64,000 nucleotides of DNA from Chlorops oryzae (GCA_020466095.1 CM035808.1:7857133-7921132), one strand, 5' to 3'; positions 12,201-23,341 are shown, counted from the first letter of the stretch. Notes: generated by a model from the letters alone, not told the origin. Translations and numbers: made by a program.

Positions 12201-15200
12201 AAATATCAACCATTTGAAAGTTTTAAACTTAAAAATTAATGGTGGTCCTATAAAAATTTATAAAATAATGTGCATAAGTATCCCTCCTCATTTAATATCA
12301 CGTGGTAATATACAAGAAGCCGAATTTTAAAACCTTTCTAATCGTAAAAATCGAAAAATTTCCATCAAAACGGAATAAACCCTCGTTCTGGCATCAGTGC
12401 ATAGAAAAAAATGTTTAGCATGACGCCTATAATTCTCATTTGGTTTGTAAAATGGGACACTTAAGACTCGCAGAATTTCTGAAGATTTTTCGAGACGTGA
12501 TGAAGCAAGAACATGCGAAAGTGATAATCATATATAACTATATATGTCACTCAGGAGCCGTTTCCATTTTGGCTCTTTTCAACACGGTCTTGGGTACCCA
12601 CCACTGTCTTGGGTACCCACCAAAATGAGCATTTTTCACTTAGGTACTCACCAAAAGTATTTCCCCCTCGCCTGCCGAGTAACATCTCTTTCTAACTGGC
12701 GCCAAACGTCCCGCGCAATATCTATGAGTGAAATATATGGTTATATGATTGTCATCATCACCGTCATCATCACCATCATCATCACCATCATCATCACCAT
12801 CAACACCATCATCAACACCATAATCAGTGTTGCCAACTCCTCAGATGGAAAAAGCGCTGATTAATTTTGAAAACGCGCCAAAAAGCATCGGAAATCAATG
12901 ATTCCCAATTTCTGATTTCAAAAAGCGCTAAATCAACCAAAAGAAAGAGTTTTTGAAAGGGAATGTGTTGTTTTTCTAAAAAGATCATACCATATTTTGA
13001 TGTTTTTTTTTCTTTGAATATTTATTATAAAACAAATGATTAAATATGCTTCTTACAAGTCTGCGTTTTGATCAGAAACGATGCGACTAAGGCACCGGAC
13101 AACCATCTCTTTCTTTCCCATATGCCATTCTATATCACAAAATAATCTCTAGTCTAAATTAAAGCTGCCAGATTCATCATTGGTTCATCTTACAGCTGTT
13201 GTGTTAGGAAGCAATACTTGGCTTACGTTATAACAATGTTAAAAATTGAAGTAAAAACTACTTTGAACGCAACGAAAAAGCGTTAGATTTCGCGCAAAAA
13301 TAGCTTAGCGCTAAAAAGAAGTTTTCGCGCCGTGGGCCTTCCAAAAGCGCTAGATCTAGCGCGAAAGTCGTTAAGTTGGCATCACTGCTTAAATCTATGG
13401 CTCGTTAAGTCCGAGGGCTGATTTAAAACAAGCCATGTTGGGGTTCGTGGGGACATGGAAACACGAAAACAATGTACACTTTAAAAACTCTTCAGGGAGA
13501 TATTGCCAAAGCCGACGGAATGAAATTCATTCAAATGAATTCTATCCTGGCCCACTTAAACTCCTCGATTCCTTGATGCAGCCCGCTGAGAAAATGTTAT
13601 ATTCGTATACCCTTCTTACATGGGACCCAAAAGGGTAAGGAAATACATGCTATCATGAGTTTTTAGCTGCCTTCCAAAACGCACCGACGCAGAAAATTAT
13701 TTCAGAAGAGATTTAAGGCATAACAAAACTATCCACCGAGATCATTTTCTCAATCCCCTTTGTAATTCCCCACATTTCGAGGGGGGCTTGAACCCCCATA
13801 AACACCCTCCGAATACGCCCATTGTTCCCTTTGATGGTATTCGTCCTAAAAACAAATTTCCAATCATTATTTCCCTCCAAATGCAAAACTACCCTGAGAA
13901 ATGGTAATTTTTTTTCAAAAAATTCCTACAATTCTCACTGAATTCATGATTTCGGAAAGGTATATAAAGCCATGAATTGAAGAAATTCTCAGTCACCTCA
14001 GTAGAGCTGGAGAACTATCGGAAGGTATATTTCAAAATTTAAACACCATCATCATCACCATCATCATCACTATCATCACCATCAACACAATCAACAACAT
14101 CAACACCATCAACACCATCAACACCATCAACAACATCAACACCATCAACAACATCAACAACATCAACAACATCAACAACATCAACAACATCAAAACATCA
14201 ACACCATCATCACCATCAACACCATCATCAACACCATCATCAACATCATCAACATCATCATCACCATCATCATCACCATCATCATCACCATCATCATCAC
14301 CATCATCATCATCATCACCATCATCATAACCATCATCATCACCATCATCATCACCATCATCAACTTCATCAACATCATCAACATCATCAAAACCATCAAC
14401 ACCAATAACACCATCAACACCATCAACACCATCAACACATCAACACACATCAACACCATCAACACCATCAATCACCATCAACACATCACAAATCAACACC
14501 ATCAACACCATCAACACCATCAACACATTAACACCATCAACACCATCAACACCATCACATCACATCATCATCACTACACACTCACCATCATCATCATCCA
14601 ACATCACCATTATCATCACATACATCATCACCATCATCATCATCATCACACATCAAACTCAACATCATAATCATCATCACCATCATTCCATCATACCATC
14701 ATCATCACCATCATCATCACCTATCATCATCACCATCATCATCACCATCATCATCACCATCATATCATCAACCATCATCATCACAACCTCACCATCATAT
14801 CGCTATCACCATGATCATCACATCATCACATCATCACCATCAATCACACACCATCATCATCATCACCATCCAACCTCACCATCACAACACCATCATCCAT
14901 CACCCATCAATCACCATCATCATCACCATCATCATCATCATCATCATCATCCTCATCATCATCCTCATCATCATCCTCATCATCACCATCATCGATAGTT
15001 TCGATTATAGATAATTTTGACGATCGATAATTTTGATAATCGAAAGATGTCATTATCGAGCGGCTCTGCCTTATCTAAATTAAGGCATTTTTAGGAACCT
15101 GTCCATATCAAAAAGAAGAAAGCCCCCTGTCATCGCCAGCACCACCTTTCAAATGCTAAAGGAAATGTCAATTAATCAAAATAATCGATAGTCTTCAAAA

Positions 15201-18200
15201 ACCATCGATGTTTTCGATAATTTGAAACCATCTATAGTATCGATAGTGCTATCGGTTGTTTCTCCAGCTCTACTTACAATGCGAAATGCCCCAGCGTGGT
15301 CGAGTATTCGAATTTCTTTTTCTATCCTGTCCTTCTTTGTTTTCCTTTTCGGGTCTAAAGTCTCTTTAATAGTGCCGTCTCTATATATAGTAGTGTATGA
15401 TTGATCACATACCAAACTGTTCTAATCATACAATATTTATTATTTTCGCAAAGGTCGTGGCAACTGGGATGTTTTACGGAACGGATGCCTACTTTACATC
15501 CGGTTGGAATATAATGGACGGGTCTCTGGTAACGATATCAATAATAGATGTACTGATGTCCTTAATAAGTGAATCGAGTCCTAGGATATTTGGGATTTTA
15601 AGGGTAAGTTACGATTTGAAGGGGGAGGCTTATCATCATCATCATCGAATGAAACGAATTGTACCAGCTTGGCTTATAAGTATTTTTGCTTCTTCACCAT
15701 TTTTTGCACCCCAAAAAAAAAAAAACATTCAGCTAGCGTGTGTTTTTCTTTGCTAAATGCTTTCCCACAGCTTCTCTGTTCCCATGGTGATTATTCTGAG
15801 TCTATTCTAGGTGTTTCGACTACTTCGTTCCCTACGGCCGTTGCGCGTTATAAATCGCGCGCCCGGGTTGAAATTAGTCGTGCAAACGCTCTTATCGTCC
15901 CTGCGTCCCATCGGTAATATCGTCCTAATTTGCTGTACATTTTTCATAATCTTCGGCATCCTGGGCGTTCAACTGTTCAAGGGAACTTTCTACTATTGCG
16001 AAGGCGAGAATATCAAGAACGTACGAAATAAGACCGAATGCCTGAGCATACCAGGAAATGCTTGGACGAATAGAAAATACAATTTCGATGATTTGGGCAA
16101 AGCGTTAATGTCACTTTTCGTATTGAGTTCGCGGGACGGCTGGGTGAATATCATGTATACGGGTCTCGATGCGGTCGGTGAAGACCAACAGCCCATCGTT
16201 AATTACAATGAATGGCGTCTATTGTATTTCATTGCATTCATACTGCTTGTGGGCTTCTTCGTCCTGAATATGTTTGTCGGTGTTGTCGTTGAGAATTTCC
16301 ATCGGTGTCGTGAAGAGCAAGAGAAGGAAGAAAAAATTCGTCGTGCCGCCAAACGGGCTCTTCAAATGGAAAAGAAACGAAGACGAATGCACGAGCCGCC
16401 GTATTATACAAACTATTCACCGACCCGGCTGTTCGTCCATAATGTTGTTACGTCGAAATATTTTGATCTGGCTATTGCTGCTGTAATCGGACTGAACGTT
16501 GTTACCATGGCCATGGAATACTACATGATGCCGCCGGCTCTGCAATATGCACTAAAGATCTTTAACTATTTCTTTACGGCGGTTTTTATACTAGAAGCGA
16601 ATATGAAGCTGGTAGCACTCGGCTGGCATCTATACCTGAAGGACAAATGGAATCAATTGGACGTCGGTATTGTTCTGCTCTCAATTGTGGGCATCGTACT
16701 GGAGGAGCTAGAGACGAAAATAATTCCGATCAATCCGACAATAATACGTGTGATGCGTGTTCTTCGGATCGCCCGTGTACTGAAGCTGTTAAAAATGGCT
16801 AAAGGCATACGTGCTTTGTTGGATACCGTAATGCAGGCCTTGCCGCAGGTCGGCAATCTGGGCTTGCTCTTCTTTTTGCTATTCTTTATTTTCGCCGCTC
16901 TTGGCGTGGAATTATTCGGACGCCTCGAGTGTTCGGATGAGATACCATGCCAGGGGCTTGGCGAACATGCACATTTCGCTAATTTCGGGATGGCTTTCCT
17001 CACATTGTTTCGCGTAGCGACTGGCGACAACTGGAACGGTATCATGAAGGACACATTGCGTGATAACTGTGATGACGCGGCCGATTGCGTTCGCAATTGT
17101 TGCGTTAGCTCAGTTATAGCTCCCATATTCTTTGTGATATTCGTGCTAATGGCGCAATTTGTTTTGGTCAATGTCGTGGTGGCTGTACTGATGAAGCACC
17201 TCGAGGAGAGTCACAAACAGATGGAAGACGAAATGGACATGGAAGTTGAGCTCGAACGGGAGCTTGTCCGAGAGCAAGAGTTTGAGCAGGAACAGAAGCT
17301 CTGCCAGCAATTGGCCGTGGAGAAATCAAAGCCAGCCATGCTGCCAGTACGGCAGCTAGGAAAAGTTAGATCTCTACCAATGAACTTTACCTATAGTACA
17401 CCATCGCTAGATAAAAAGTACATAAGTGGTCCACCGTTAGCGGGTTCTGGTAGCGTTTCGCTTGCCAGCGCTGGCCGCCGACAAACCATACAATATTATC
17501 ATCAGGCAAACAACGGTCTTGGGCTTGCTGAAATCGGTTGGGTGCCATCTACCCAACAAACCCCTCGGCTCGCTGATCAAAATTCGCAAAATTCTGGCGT
17601 CGATATTTTCGATCAAAACCTACAAATCGCAGCATGCTACCCGACGTGGCCGCCGATCGTCAACAGCATTTCGAAAACGTGGCATTCTCTCAAAGGAGCG
17701 GTCCCTAGACGAACAAGCTATAAGACGTCGAAATCTCGAGTCGAAACGGACAAGTTGCGATTCGCTACCGTGGGGTGGTGGTGGTGGCGACGATTATCGA
17801 AGTGGAACAATATTCGAGGGACGTGAGGATGGCGAAAATAGTCCATCCTCGGGCTTCGATGTTCGCAGTGTACGGAGCGAGGGCATTGCAGTGGTCGGGA
17901 CTGCAGAAATATCAGACAGTGCGAGCATAGCCAGCGCAAATGTTGTTAGCGAAAAGCCAACTGTGAACACTACCACATCTACGGCTACGGGACGTCGACA
18001 GTACGGCCGTTCGTTGTCGACCGATCAGAGCTGCTTGGGTCCATATAGACAAAATTTACTTGTGCCAAGAGGTATGCCGCCGCGAAGTCGCAGTGGTAGT
18101 ACAAAGCAACTTTTTAAACAACAAGCTCTGGATGAAGATCCCGACATGGATGAAAGTTCGCTTTTGCTGCCGGTCGTCAGTGAGATCAACGTCAGTGGAG

Positions 18201-18412
18201 CTGATATTAGAAGAACCCAGGATGCCAGTAAAGCGGCTGACATTGACATTGATGATGTTAGTCCGTCAATGTCCAAGTCTGATTCCGCCGATATAATGCG
18301 CATAATATCGGAGAGGCGTCGCATGGATCAGCGTGACACTAGCGGCAATGAAGACTCAGACTATAAGGAATTATTGCTCGTCAAATCACCGCAGTCCTCA
18401 ACAGATGGCTGA
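3131..18412 (+). CDS. Ca-alpha1T: T-type voltage-gated calcium channel alpha-1 subunit, 5'-partial gene
   Basis: Pore-forming subunit of a low-voltage-activated (CaV3) calcium channel in the plasma membrane. Coding exons as read: 3131-3296, 8660-8815, 9173-9358, 9437-9619, 10118-10303, 10358-11596, 11665-11857, 15454-15603 and 15811-18412, all with GT-AG borders and matching phases. The visible protein runs from the end of domain II (S5, pore, S6) through a long II-III linker, all of domains III and IV, and a cytoplasmic tail. The pore residues are E in QEDWN (II), D in RDGW (III) and D in TGDNW (IV); this E/D/D pattern is the T-type signature and excludes the CaV1/CaV2 EEEE class. S4 voltage sensors of III and IV are present with regular Arg/Lys spacing. 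Domain I and S1-S4 of domain II are outside the window. Two apparent +1 frame breaks occur (10600-10604 and within 17437-17660), both in cytoplasmic linker or tail sequence. Identification is very secure. Confidence 0.96.
3730..4745 (-). mobile_element. Decayed LINE fragment (RNase H and C-terminal Cys motif)
   Basis: On the minus strand, broken reading frames give [20 protein letters not shown], like the end of a LINE RNase H domain, and further on [18 protein letters not shown], like the Cys/His motif at the C-terminus of jockey/I/R1-type ORF2 proteins. Stops and frame changes are many, so this is an old relic. It lies in a Ca-alpha1T intron in antisense orientation. The clade cannot be fixed by eye. 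Confidence 0.65.
5572..5799. mobile_element. Harbinger-like MITE, family A copy 2
   Basis: Same family as 2213-2568: left end GGGTCGTAGTATTCAACTCG, right end inverse, with direct repeat TTA at 5569-5571 and 5800-5802, the preferred PIF/Harbinger target. About 228 bp, with no internal insertion, and no ORF. Confidence 0.75.
7085..8165. repeat. Degenerate TTCAATCA/TTCAATTA tandem repeat, about 1 kb
   Basis: Runs of TTCAATCATTCAATTATTCA with many single-base variants and occasional indels, fading toward the right edge near 8165. The unit is mostly 8-10 bp. It is intronic in Ca-alpha1T; ORFs within it are products of the repeat. Confidence 0.9.
8660..8815 (+). CDS. Ca-alpha1T: Ca-alpha1T exon: domain II pore and S6
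   Basis: Exactly 52 codons in phase 0. It opens with [10 protein letters not shown], which contains the domain II selectivity glutamate (codon 8672-8674), and continues into S6 ([15 protein letters not shown]). The donor gtagag follows GAG; reading on past it leads to an unrelated tail and a stop at 8870-8872, so the donor is preferred. Confidence 0.93.
9173..9358 (+). CDS. Ca-alpha1T: Ca-alpha1T exon: proximal II-III linker
   Basis: 62 codons in phase 0 between acceptor ccctcag and donor gtttgt. It starts [15 protein letters not shown], a charged helix directly after IIS6, and continues with an acidic Ser/Asp segment. This is intracellular linker and includes the proximal region that in vertebrate CaV3 channels affects gating and surface expression. 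Confidence 0.9.
9437..9619 (+). CDS. Ca-alpha1T: Ca-alpha1T exon: II-III linker, second part
   Basis: 61 codons, phase 0 to phase 0, acceptor atttcag and donor gtttga. It begins [15 protein letters not shown] and is rich in Lys, Asp and Gln, with no membrane segment. It is separated from the preceding exon by only 78 bp and followed by an intron filled with an ATTATATTA-type repeat. Confidence 0.88.
9655..10085. repeat. TTAATTATA tandem repeat filling an intron
   Basis: About 430 bp of a 9-bp TATTAATTA-type unit with few interruptions, making up most of the 498-bp intron between the exons 9437-9619 and 10118-10303. The acceptor ttcttcag lies only 32 bp beyond the repeat. Such an array is prone to length change and assembly error. 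Confidence 0.92.
10118..10303 (+). CDS. Ca-alpha1T: Ca-alpha1T exon: II-III linker, third part
   Basis: 62 codons in phase 0, acceptor ttcttcag and donor gtagta. It starts [17 protein letters not shown]; the rest is Pro/Thr/Ser-rich linker with a stretch of Asp/Asn at the end. The following intron is only 54 bp. Confidence 0.88.
10358..11596 (+). CDS. Ca-alpha1T: Ca-alpha1T exon: large II-III linker exon with a frame break
   Basis: A 1239-bp exon encoding most of the II-III linker: low-complexity, Ser/Asn/Arg-rich sequence. The upstream half is open in one frame (from [11 protein letters not shown] to a stop near 10676). The downstream half is open from 10587 in the +1 frame and runs to [11 protein letters not shown] at the III S1 junction. 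The frames overlap only at 10587-10676, and the only homopolymer there of four or more bases is the A5 run at 10600-10604. One surplus A would join both halves without a stop and gives exactly the phase (2) the next exon needs. A sequencing or assembly insertion is therefore the simplest reading; a real disabling allele cannot be excluded. Confidence 0.88.
11665..11857 (+). CDS. Ca-alpha1T: Ca-alpha1T exon: domain III S1-S2
   Basis: Begins with one base finishing an Arg codon and reads [20 protein letters not shown], then S1 with [12 protein letters not shown] and S2 with [15 protein letters not shown]. It ends in phase 0 before gtaagt. The 68-bp intron before it is typical for flies; the intron after it is 3.6 kb and was expanded by a hAT-like element. 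Confidence 0.94.
12825..13387. mobile_element. hAT-like MITE nested in copy A
   Basis: Ends CAGTGTTGCCAACT and AGTTGGCATCACTG form a 14-bp inverted repeat with one mismatch. The subterminal DNA is rich in AGCGCT/GCGC motifs. An 8-bp duplication is not evident, perhaps because the left flank is a decayed CATCAC array. Confidence 0.55.
14042..14995. repeat. CATCAC/CAACAC trinucleotide array, about 950 bp
   Basis: Nearly pure CAT, CAC and CAA triplets. A smaller array of the same type is at 12751-12820. Single-base breaks of the triplet phase become frequent after about 14430. The long Met/Ile/His ORFs here are artefacts of the repeat. Confidence 0.95.
15454..15603 (+). CDS. Ca-alpha1T: Ca-alpha1T exon: domain III S3 to start of S4
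   Basis: 50 codons in phase 0. It reads [20 protein letters not shown], then S3 ([15 protein letters not shown]), and ends GILR at the start of the S4 voltage sensor before gtaagt. The acceptor is ttcgcaaag. The start lies only 182 bp from the right end of the hAT-like element in the upstream intron. Confidence 0.94.
15811..18412 (+). CDS. Ca-alpha1T: Ca-alpha1T terminal exon: domain III S4 to stop codon
   Basis: A 2.6-kb exon after acceptor attctag. In order: III S4 ([14 protein letters not shown]), III S5, pore Asp at residue 109 of the exon (RDGW), III S6 with [14 protein letters not shown], a short III-IV linker rich in Lys/Arg/Glu, domain IV S1-S6 with S4 [16 protein letters not shown], pore Asp at residue 406 (TGDNW), IV S6 with [14 protein letters not shown], then the C-terminal tail. 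The first frame stays open to 17826 but loses gene-like character after about 17640. The conserved-looking tail ([20 protein letters not shown] and on) is one frame further, open from about 17437 to the stop at 18410-18412. This is either a one-base insertion or a 91-bp intron (gtgcca at 17542 to cgcag at 17632, weak donor) that would restore frame. Confidence 0.93.
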
Positions 18413-19308
18413 AAGCAATATTTTTGTAACCATAGTTCAAAGCATTGATACACTTTATTCTTCATCTGTAAAAAAAAACAAAAAACCGAACTCCAATTTT
18501 ATCAACCTCTGTACATTTTAGGGAATTTTCTATTATTGCAAATCTATCGGAGCAAATTTCGTGTGCATGCGGGCGTGGTCATAGAAAGCGTAAGAATGAA
18601 TTCATATTTCTTCTCTAGGTAAGTGACAGTGAAGCTTTCTTCAAAAGCAAAACTATTGGAAATCCATTATAAACTCTGTGATTATTTAAGTAGTTCGATC
18701 GTTTCATGTGACATTAGAATTAGACGTCCACTAAAATTGACTAGAATCATTGAAACTGTATCGGAATAATTGAATCCTTTTTGCGTTAAGTTATTCAAAT
18801 CACTTGTCTGGGTGTGCTTGTGTGTGGTTAGAAAGTTCCGAGGAAGCCTTAACATAAAAGTTAAATACTTTTATGATGGCTAATTTCAAACAAATGCTTG
18901 TTAAGTTCAAGTCAAGGTAAATATTTAGTGGTATTTATGTGGCATGTGTAACAGAGGGCAACAGTGTTCCACAGTGTACCAATTTTATGTCACAGTGTAC
19001 CCCTGGTATAGCCACAGTCAAAATCCTTGGTCAAAATTCGGCGCCATCCATCAATCAATATCAATCCATAAATAACCACATGACCAGCGAGGCTCCCGAA
19101 GACCAGGAAAGGCCAATCAGACCGTGCGGCTCCTGGTCCCCGCTGTACCATATTAAAGGTCACCACTCCCATTTCGATTCCATACCCAATCTTCAGTACT
19201 GTCTGTTGGCTAGGGTTCGCTGGTTTGCCATGCCCGTAAACTATGAATGGTCCCCTTTTGCGGGTGGGTTGTTTTGGGATAACAAAACTTTAAAACTACA
19301 TAATGCAG

Positions 19309-19640
19309 TTGATTCTGGATAGTGTGAACTCCGGATAGAGTGAACAACTTGGTATTGTGAATACTTGAAATGAGGCTCATACAAAAGATTATGCTGATGT
19401 TCTAACTTTTCGAGGCGACGTTCGAAAATCGTTGGGGTAACGTAATAAGCAAGCGTCCCTATTGAATTTGTTCCGGAAAAAAATCTTTTTTGTGACCTTG
19501 CATGTAAATTGTACATACATATGTGAACCAATTGAAGCAAATTAAACATACGGAAATTCATTCTCGATAGTGTGAACAACCCAGGTAATATGGCCTTGCA
19601 AAAAATAGTTCCCTATATCCAGAGTCGGCTGTGTCAAGAA
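19309..19640. mobile_element. Probable pogo/Tigger-like repeat
   Basis: GTTGATTCTGGATAGTGTGA at the left and TATATCCAGAGTCGGCTG at the right are imperfect inverted repeats, and GATAGTGTGAAC motifs recur inside. A related stretch is at 37050-37590 (GGATAGCGTAAG, GGTGTGAACACATGAAGTGA). No clear TA duplication was found, so assignment is tentative. Confidence 0.35.
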
Positions 19641-19835
19641 CATTTTCTTGTATTTCGTTTTTATTCCTGGCTTTTCTGAGGGGGTTATGAACCCCATCCC
19701 CAACAACCTAACACCCTATAACATGTCACTGGAAGGAATTCAATATTATAAGGTATAATGAAAATCACTTTCACATTTTTCTTTTGCATAAGTTAAAAAG
19801 AAAATTTTAAAACCTTTAAAAAATTGATCCTTCCA

Positions 19836-20134
19836 AGTTACTTCGGATAATGACTGGTTTATTATGTCGCTGTAAATCGTGCAAAAATTGAACATATGCA
19901 AACACAACGCATTGTTTCCAATGTCGCTGAAATTAGTGCAAATATTCAACACATGCATTCATATGGAAGAAGTTCCAATTAACTTATTTCATTAGAACTG
20001 CTTTGATGGTTTTGCATGTGCTCAAGCTTTGCAAGAACTTTGCGCTATTGGAAATCATTCTTTATGTTTTCATATGATCAATTTTTGCACGAATTTCAGC
20101 GACATTGTAAACCAGTCATTATCCGAAAAAACTT
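19836..20134. mobile_element. Foldback-type inverted repeat element
   Basis: Left arm from AAGTTACTTCGGATAATGAC and right arm ending GTCATTATCCGAAAAAACTT are inverted copies. The pairing continues inward (GTCGCTGTAAATCGTGCAAA against TTTGCACGAATTTCAGCGAC) to about 80 bp per arm. No ORF; target duplication not identified. Confidence 0.6.
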
Positions 20135-21294
20135 GTAAAATATTAAGATTTTGGCTTCATTTTGTTGAATGCGTCTTGATCGAGACTTCCTACATACAAG
20201 CTTAAGTTTTAAAGGCATTCAAAAAACCCTACAAAAAAGAATCTTTCTTGCGCACAAGTACAAGGCAACATTTTAAGTAACAGTGTTATGTATTTATTAT
20301 TCTTAGTCTTAGTAATTTAAAACATTTAAGCAGTTAATTGTTGATACAAAAAAGTTAAAAGTGTTTATACAATGATTTAATTATAAAAAAAATATAGAAA
20401 AAAATACGAGGTCTACTCAACTCGAAACCTGTAATCAAAATAAAAAAAAAAAAAAAACAAGAGCGAAACTAACCCAAAAGTACACTTAGAACGACTATGC
20501 CTTTTCTGGAATTCCTGGACGAGAATTGAAATACTCGCTGAGTGCTTATTTAAAAAGAAACAAAAAAAAAACACCTAAATAAGGCTCTATAGGAGATAGA
20601 ACAATCAACGAATTATGATGTATTTACAAACAAATATGTAGAGTTAATATTTTATGACTATAGACGAATTTTCAAAAAGAAAAAAAAAAAAGAAAACCAA
20701 ACAAAATGAAAATGAAAAACGAAGCTGAATCAACACTGTCAATTTACACTTTTATTATTTATCGTTAGTGTATAATAAATTTCTATATTAGAAGTCGTTA
20801 GAAAATGTCTAAATAACATCATTTCTTCTGTGCCTTTCTCGCTATAAAATAAATCCGAATCTCTTCCTCTCTCTCTCTCTCTGTATTAATCCCTGCTAAA
20901 CAGGCTTTTTATACACTATCGTGCTATTTTTTTGGGTGCAATGATATTAAGCACCATTAAAAGAATATCTAACGTGAATTTCATCAATAAAATATTTTCG
21001 CCTTTATTTTGCTCTCAAATAGACTTTAAGATGTTTAAGATCAAAAAAAACAGCCTTTAGAAATCAATGTAACAGAAATTTCGTCATTTTGAAGAGCTGT
21101 GCAAAAAAAAAAACTATTTTTTAATATAAATTAATGGTGGGTAAAGCGGAATCAAATGAAAAATATTTGAATAGATGAAAAATTAAGAAAATACTATTTT
21201 TAAAGTCAACTCATTTCCTTTAAGTGGCTTACCTCCGTTCATGATTTTCTTGCACTGGGACTTCTCATATACACTTCCTTATGAAAAACATGTC

Positions 21295-21509
21295 TATAGG
21301 TTAGGTTAGATTAGAGTGGCTGCCACCAATGGTGACAGACTTAGGCACCAAATAGGCAAGCTTTGATACCACGAATAATGGGGAAAAAATATAAAACCGA
21401 AACTAAAAAGAACGACAGAAACATCCACGACCTCAGCTGGGAATCGAGCCCGGGGCCTCTCGCTTCGTAAATTGGTATCTCAGCCAACTTTGGCACAGGG
21501 GCCGGCATC
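21295..21509 (-). mobile_element. tRNA-derived SINE
   Basis: Read on the minus strand, the head has an A-box-like segment (GTTGGCTGAGATACC, complement of 21474-21488) and a B-box-like GGGCTCGATTCCC (complement of 21439-21451), spaced as in a tRNA gene. The body ends in a CTAATCTAACCTAACC tail. Direct repeats ACATGTC flank it at 21288-21294 and 21510-21516. GGTTAGGTTAG on the plus strand is therefore the SINE tail. Confidence 0.7.
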
Positions 21510-23341
21510 ACATGTCCTTGAAATAGCTTTTTTGAAAGACATCTGTTGAGGTGTAATCAACGTGATGACAGAGGGTCTACATTTATAATTTTTTCTTCTG
21601 ATTTCGGGTAAAAATTTTCAACTTTGCAGTAACAAAACATTATCAAGAAGCTCTCGAACATGGTTGGTGTGCTCTGAGAAGTTGTCCAATTTTCTTTTTT
21701 CTTTATTTTAACCTAAAAATTTTCATAAAATTCCTTATGTCTTGTGGGCTATGGACCAGAAATGCTAAAAAGAGGTGGAACAAAATTTTCAGTTTCTGAG
21801 ATTTTTGCTAATTGTATCCACTAAATGGAGTTTCTTTGGATCCGTTATTGCTACAATTTTTTTCTCCATGTCTAAGGCTAAAACTTTGTTGTAGACAAAA
21901 GAATAAAATAATGAGCGGTTTACGAGATATAGCCATCAGTAAAAGCGAAAAATTCGCAACTTAATTCTCGGCCACACTTTTCGATATCGATTTAAAATTG
22001 CCCTGTAGTCAATCTATCAAAACCTAGTACAAGGATCTCCTACATTTATCAAGTACTTTCAAGAACTACGTTTAAAATTTTCTTTACATTCGATTACCAC
22101 AAAAATATATCACAGTTTATTTTAAGAACGCTCAAAAATTTTGATCTTCCAATAATAAATATGAAAATTTTTTAATAACCATTGCGGCTCGAGATACAGC
22201 ACTCGTCACCTTCCATAGGAAATTATTTAACAATCTTATGCATGCATTGGCAATCTTATGAGGACAATTACAAACAAATCCATGGATGCACTAAGTTAAA
22301 CAAGTCTTTTATTTTATGTGCCGCTTTACCTGCCCCCAGATACATGCTTTCATTGAAGGATTTTTTTCTCTGCTTTGCAAAGAGTTAAGTCATAAGTAAA
22401 TCTTCTGAATTATATAATATTTGGTAAACCAAAAAAAAAAAAAAGAATTCATTCAAAAGAATTTGAAATACAAATTATTAGAACGTTATGTCGTTGCAGC
22501 GAACTTAACTTTAAATGTATCTTCAGTTCGCCTAAAGATTGTATTAAGACATTAGCGAGAGAAAAAATTTAATTAAACCAAAATCCATAGAGTTGCAAAA
22601 ACATTTATTCTTAGAATTAAGTGATAATCAAACATTATAAACCCATATTGAAAATTAATGAGAAAATGAATAAATGGAATTTTTAAGGACTATCCCCCTT
22701 TTTAGGTTTTGTGCTCTTTTTTGGTCTTTTTTCTTAACCTTTCTCGTCCATAATCGGCAATCACACATTTAGATGGATATCAATGAAATGAAAAGTTCTG
22801 CCGGATTTTTATAATGCATAGGGAGGAGAAAATTAAGAATCTTATTTTTTCGGAATGGGTGCATTACATTTTCACGTCCACCGTTTGGTCAGCAGCGCTT
22901 TACTCCGATCGGAGAAACCAAAATATTAGAACTGCAAAAATTTTTGTGTGGATGTTACACCTCTTCAAAGTCTTTGCCAACTTTGAGTGGGCGTGGCAGC
23001 GTTACGAAGTTAAACTTTTTCAACTTTGGGGCACAACAGTAAGCTATGTTCCGAATTTCAGTACCGTGGGTTCAAAATTTTGGATTTTGGACCAACCCCG
23101 TTTTCTGTCTGAGTGTCCATGCCAAATTTCAATGCGCTAGGGAAACTCCTTCTATCATTTACCTAGAAATATATGGAGGTCAAGCACTCCTTGCGAAAGA
23201 AATAGATCAAAGACTTTAGACGCGAACGTGAAAACAGCTTGTCAAAAGCTTGTGTATTCGCTATGCCAGTTGGTGTCTGAACTAAGTTTGTACGACAACA
23301 TTTTCTGATAGAGTGCTTGACCTCCATACAATTTTTGGTTA

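Larger units (their letters stand above)
12033..15272. mobile_element. hAT-like composite element with CATCAC arrays, copy A
   Basis: Left end TAGAGCTGGAGAAATATCGA, right end its inverse (TTTCTCCAGCTCTA), flanked by 8-bp repeats CTTACGAT (12025-12032) and CTTACAAT (15273-15280), 7 of 8 identical. The subterminal DNA is full of ATCGATAG motifs. The interior holds a further left-end-like segment at 14003, a separate MITE at 12825-13387 and about 950 bp of CATCAC microsatellite. There is no transposase. It makes up most of the 3.6-kb intron of Ca-alpha1T. A second, left-truncated copy is at 23955-24917. Confidence 0.8.
18413..21010 (+). other. Probable Ca-alpha1T 3' UTR and downstream flank
   Basis: No coding potential is seen after the channel stop codon. 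AATAAA hexamers at 20774-20779 and 20848-20853 are possible polyadenylation signals, but closer sites may be used. Inverted-repeat elements at about 19309-19640 and 19836-20134 fall inside, so a UTR reaching 20.8 kb would have to include them. The exact transcript end is not decidable from sequence alone. Confidence 0.3.

Noticed and set aside
14190..14471. 93-codon minus-strand ORF made of Met, Leu and Val
   Set aside because: It is simply the CATCAC triplet array read backwards; no gene.
16653..17171. 172-codon ORF antisense to domain IV of the channel
   Set aside because: Antisense shadow; the plus strand encodes a conserved channel domain over the same bases.
18939..19322. 127-codon plus-strand ORF downstream of the channel stop
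   Set aside because: No domain, repeated PQCTNFMSQCTP-type wording from a local duplication, and it runs into the repeat at 19309.
21299..21312. GGTTAGGTTAG as interstitial telomere repeat (TTAGG)n
   Set aside because: Higher flies lack TTAGG telomeres, only two units are present, and the string is the tail of a tRNA-derived SINE.
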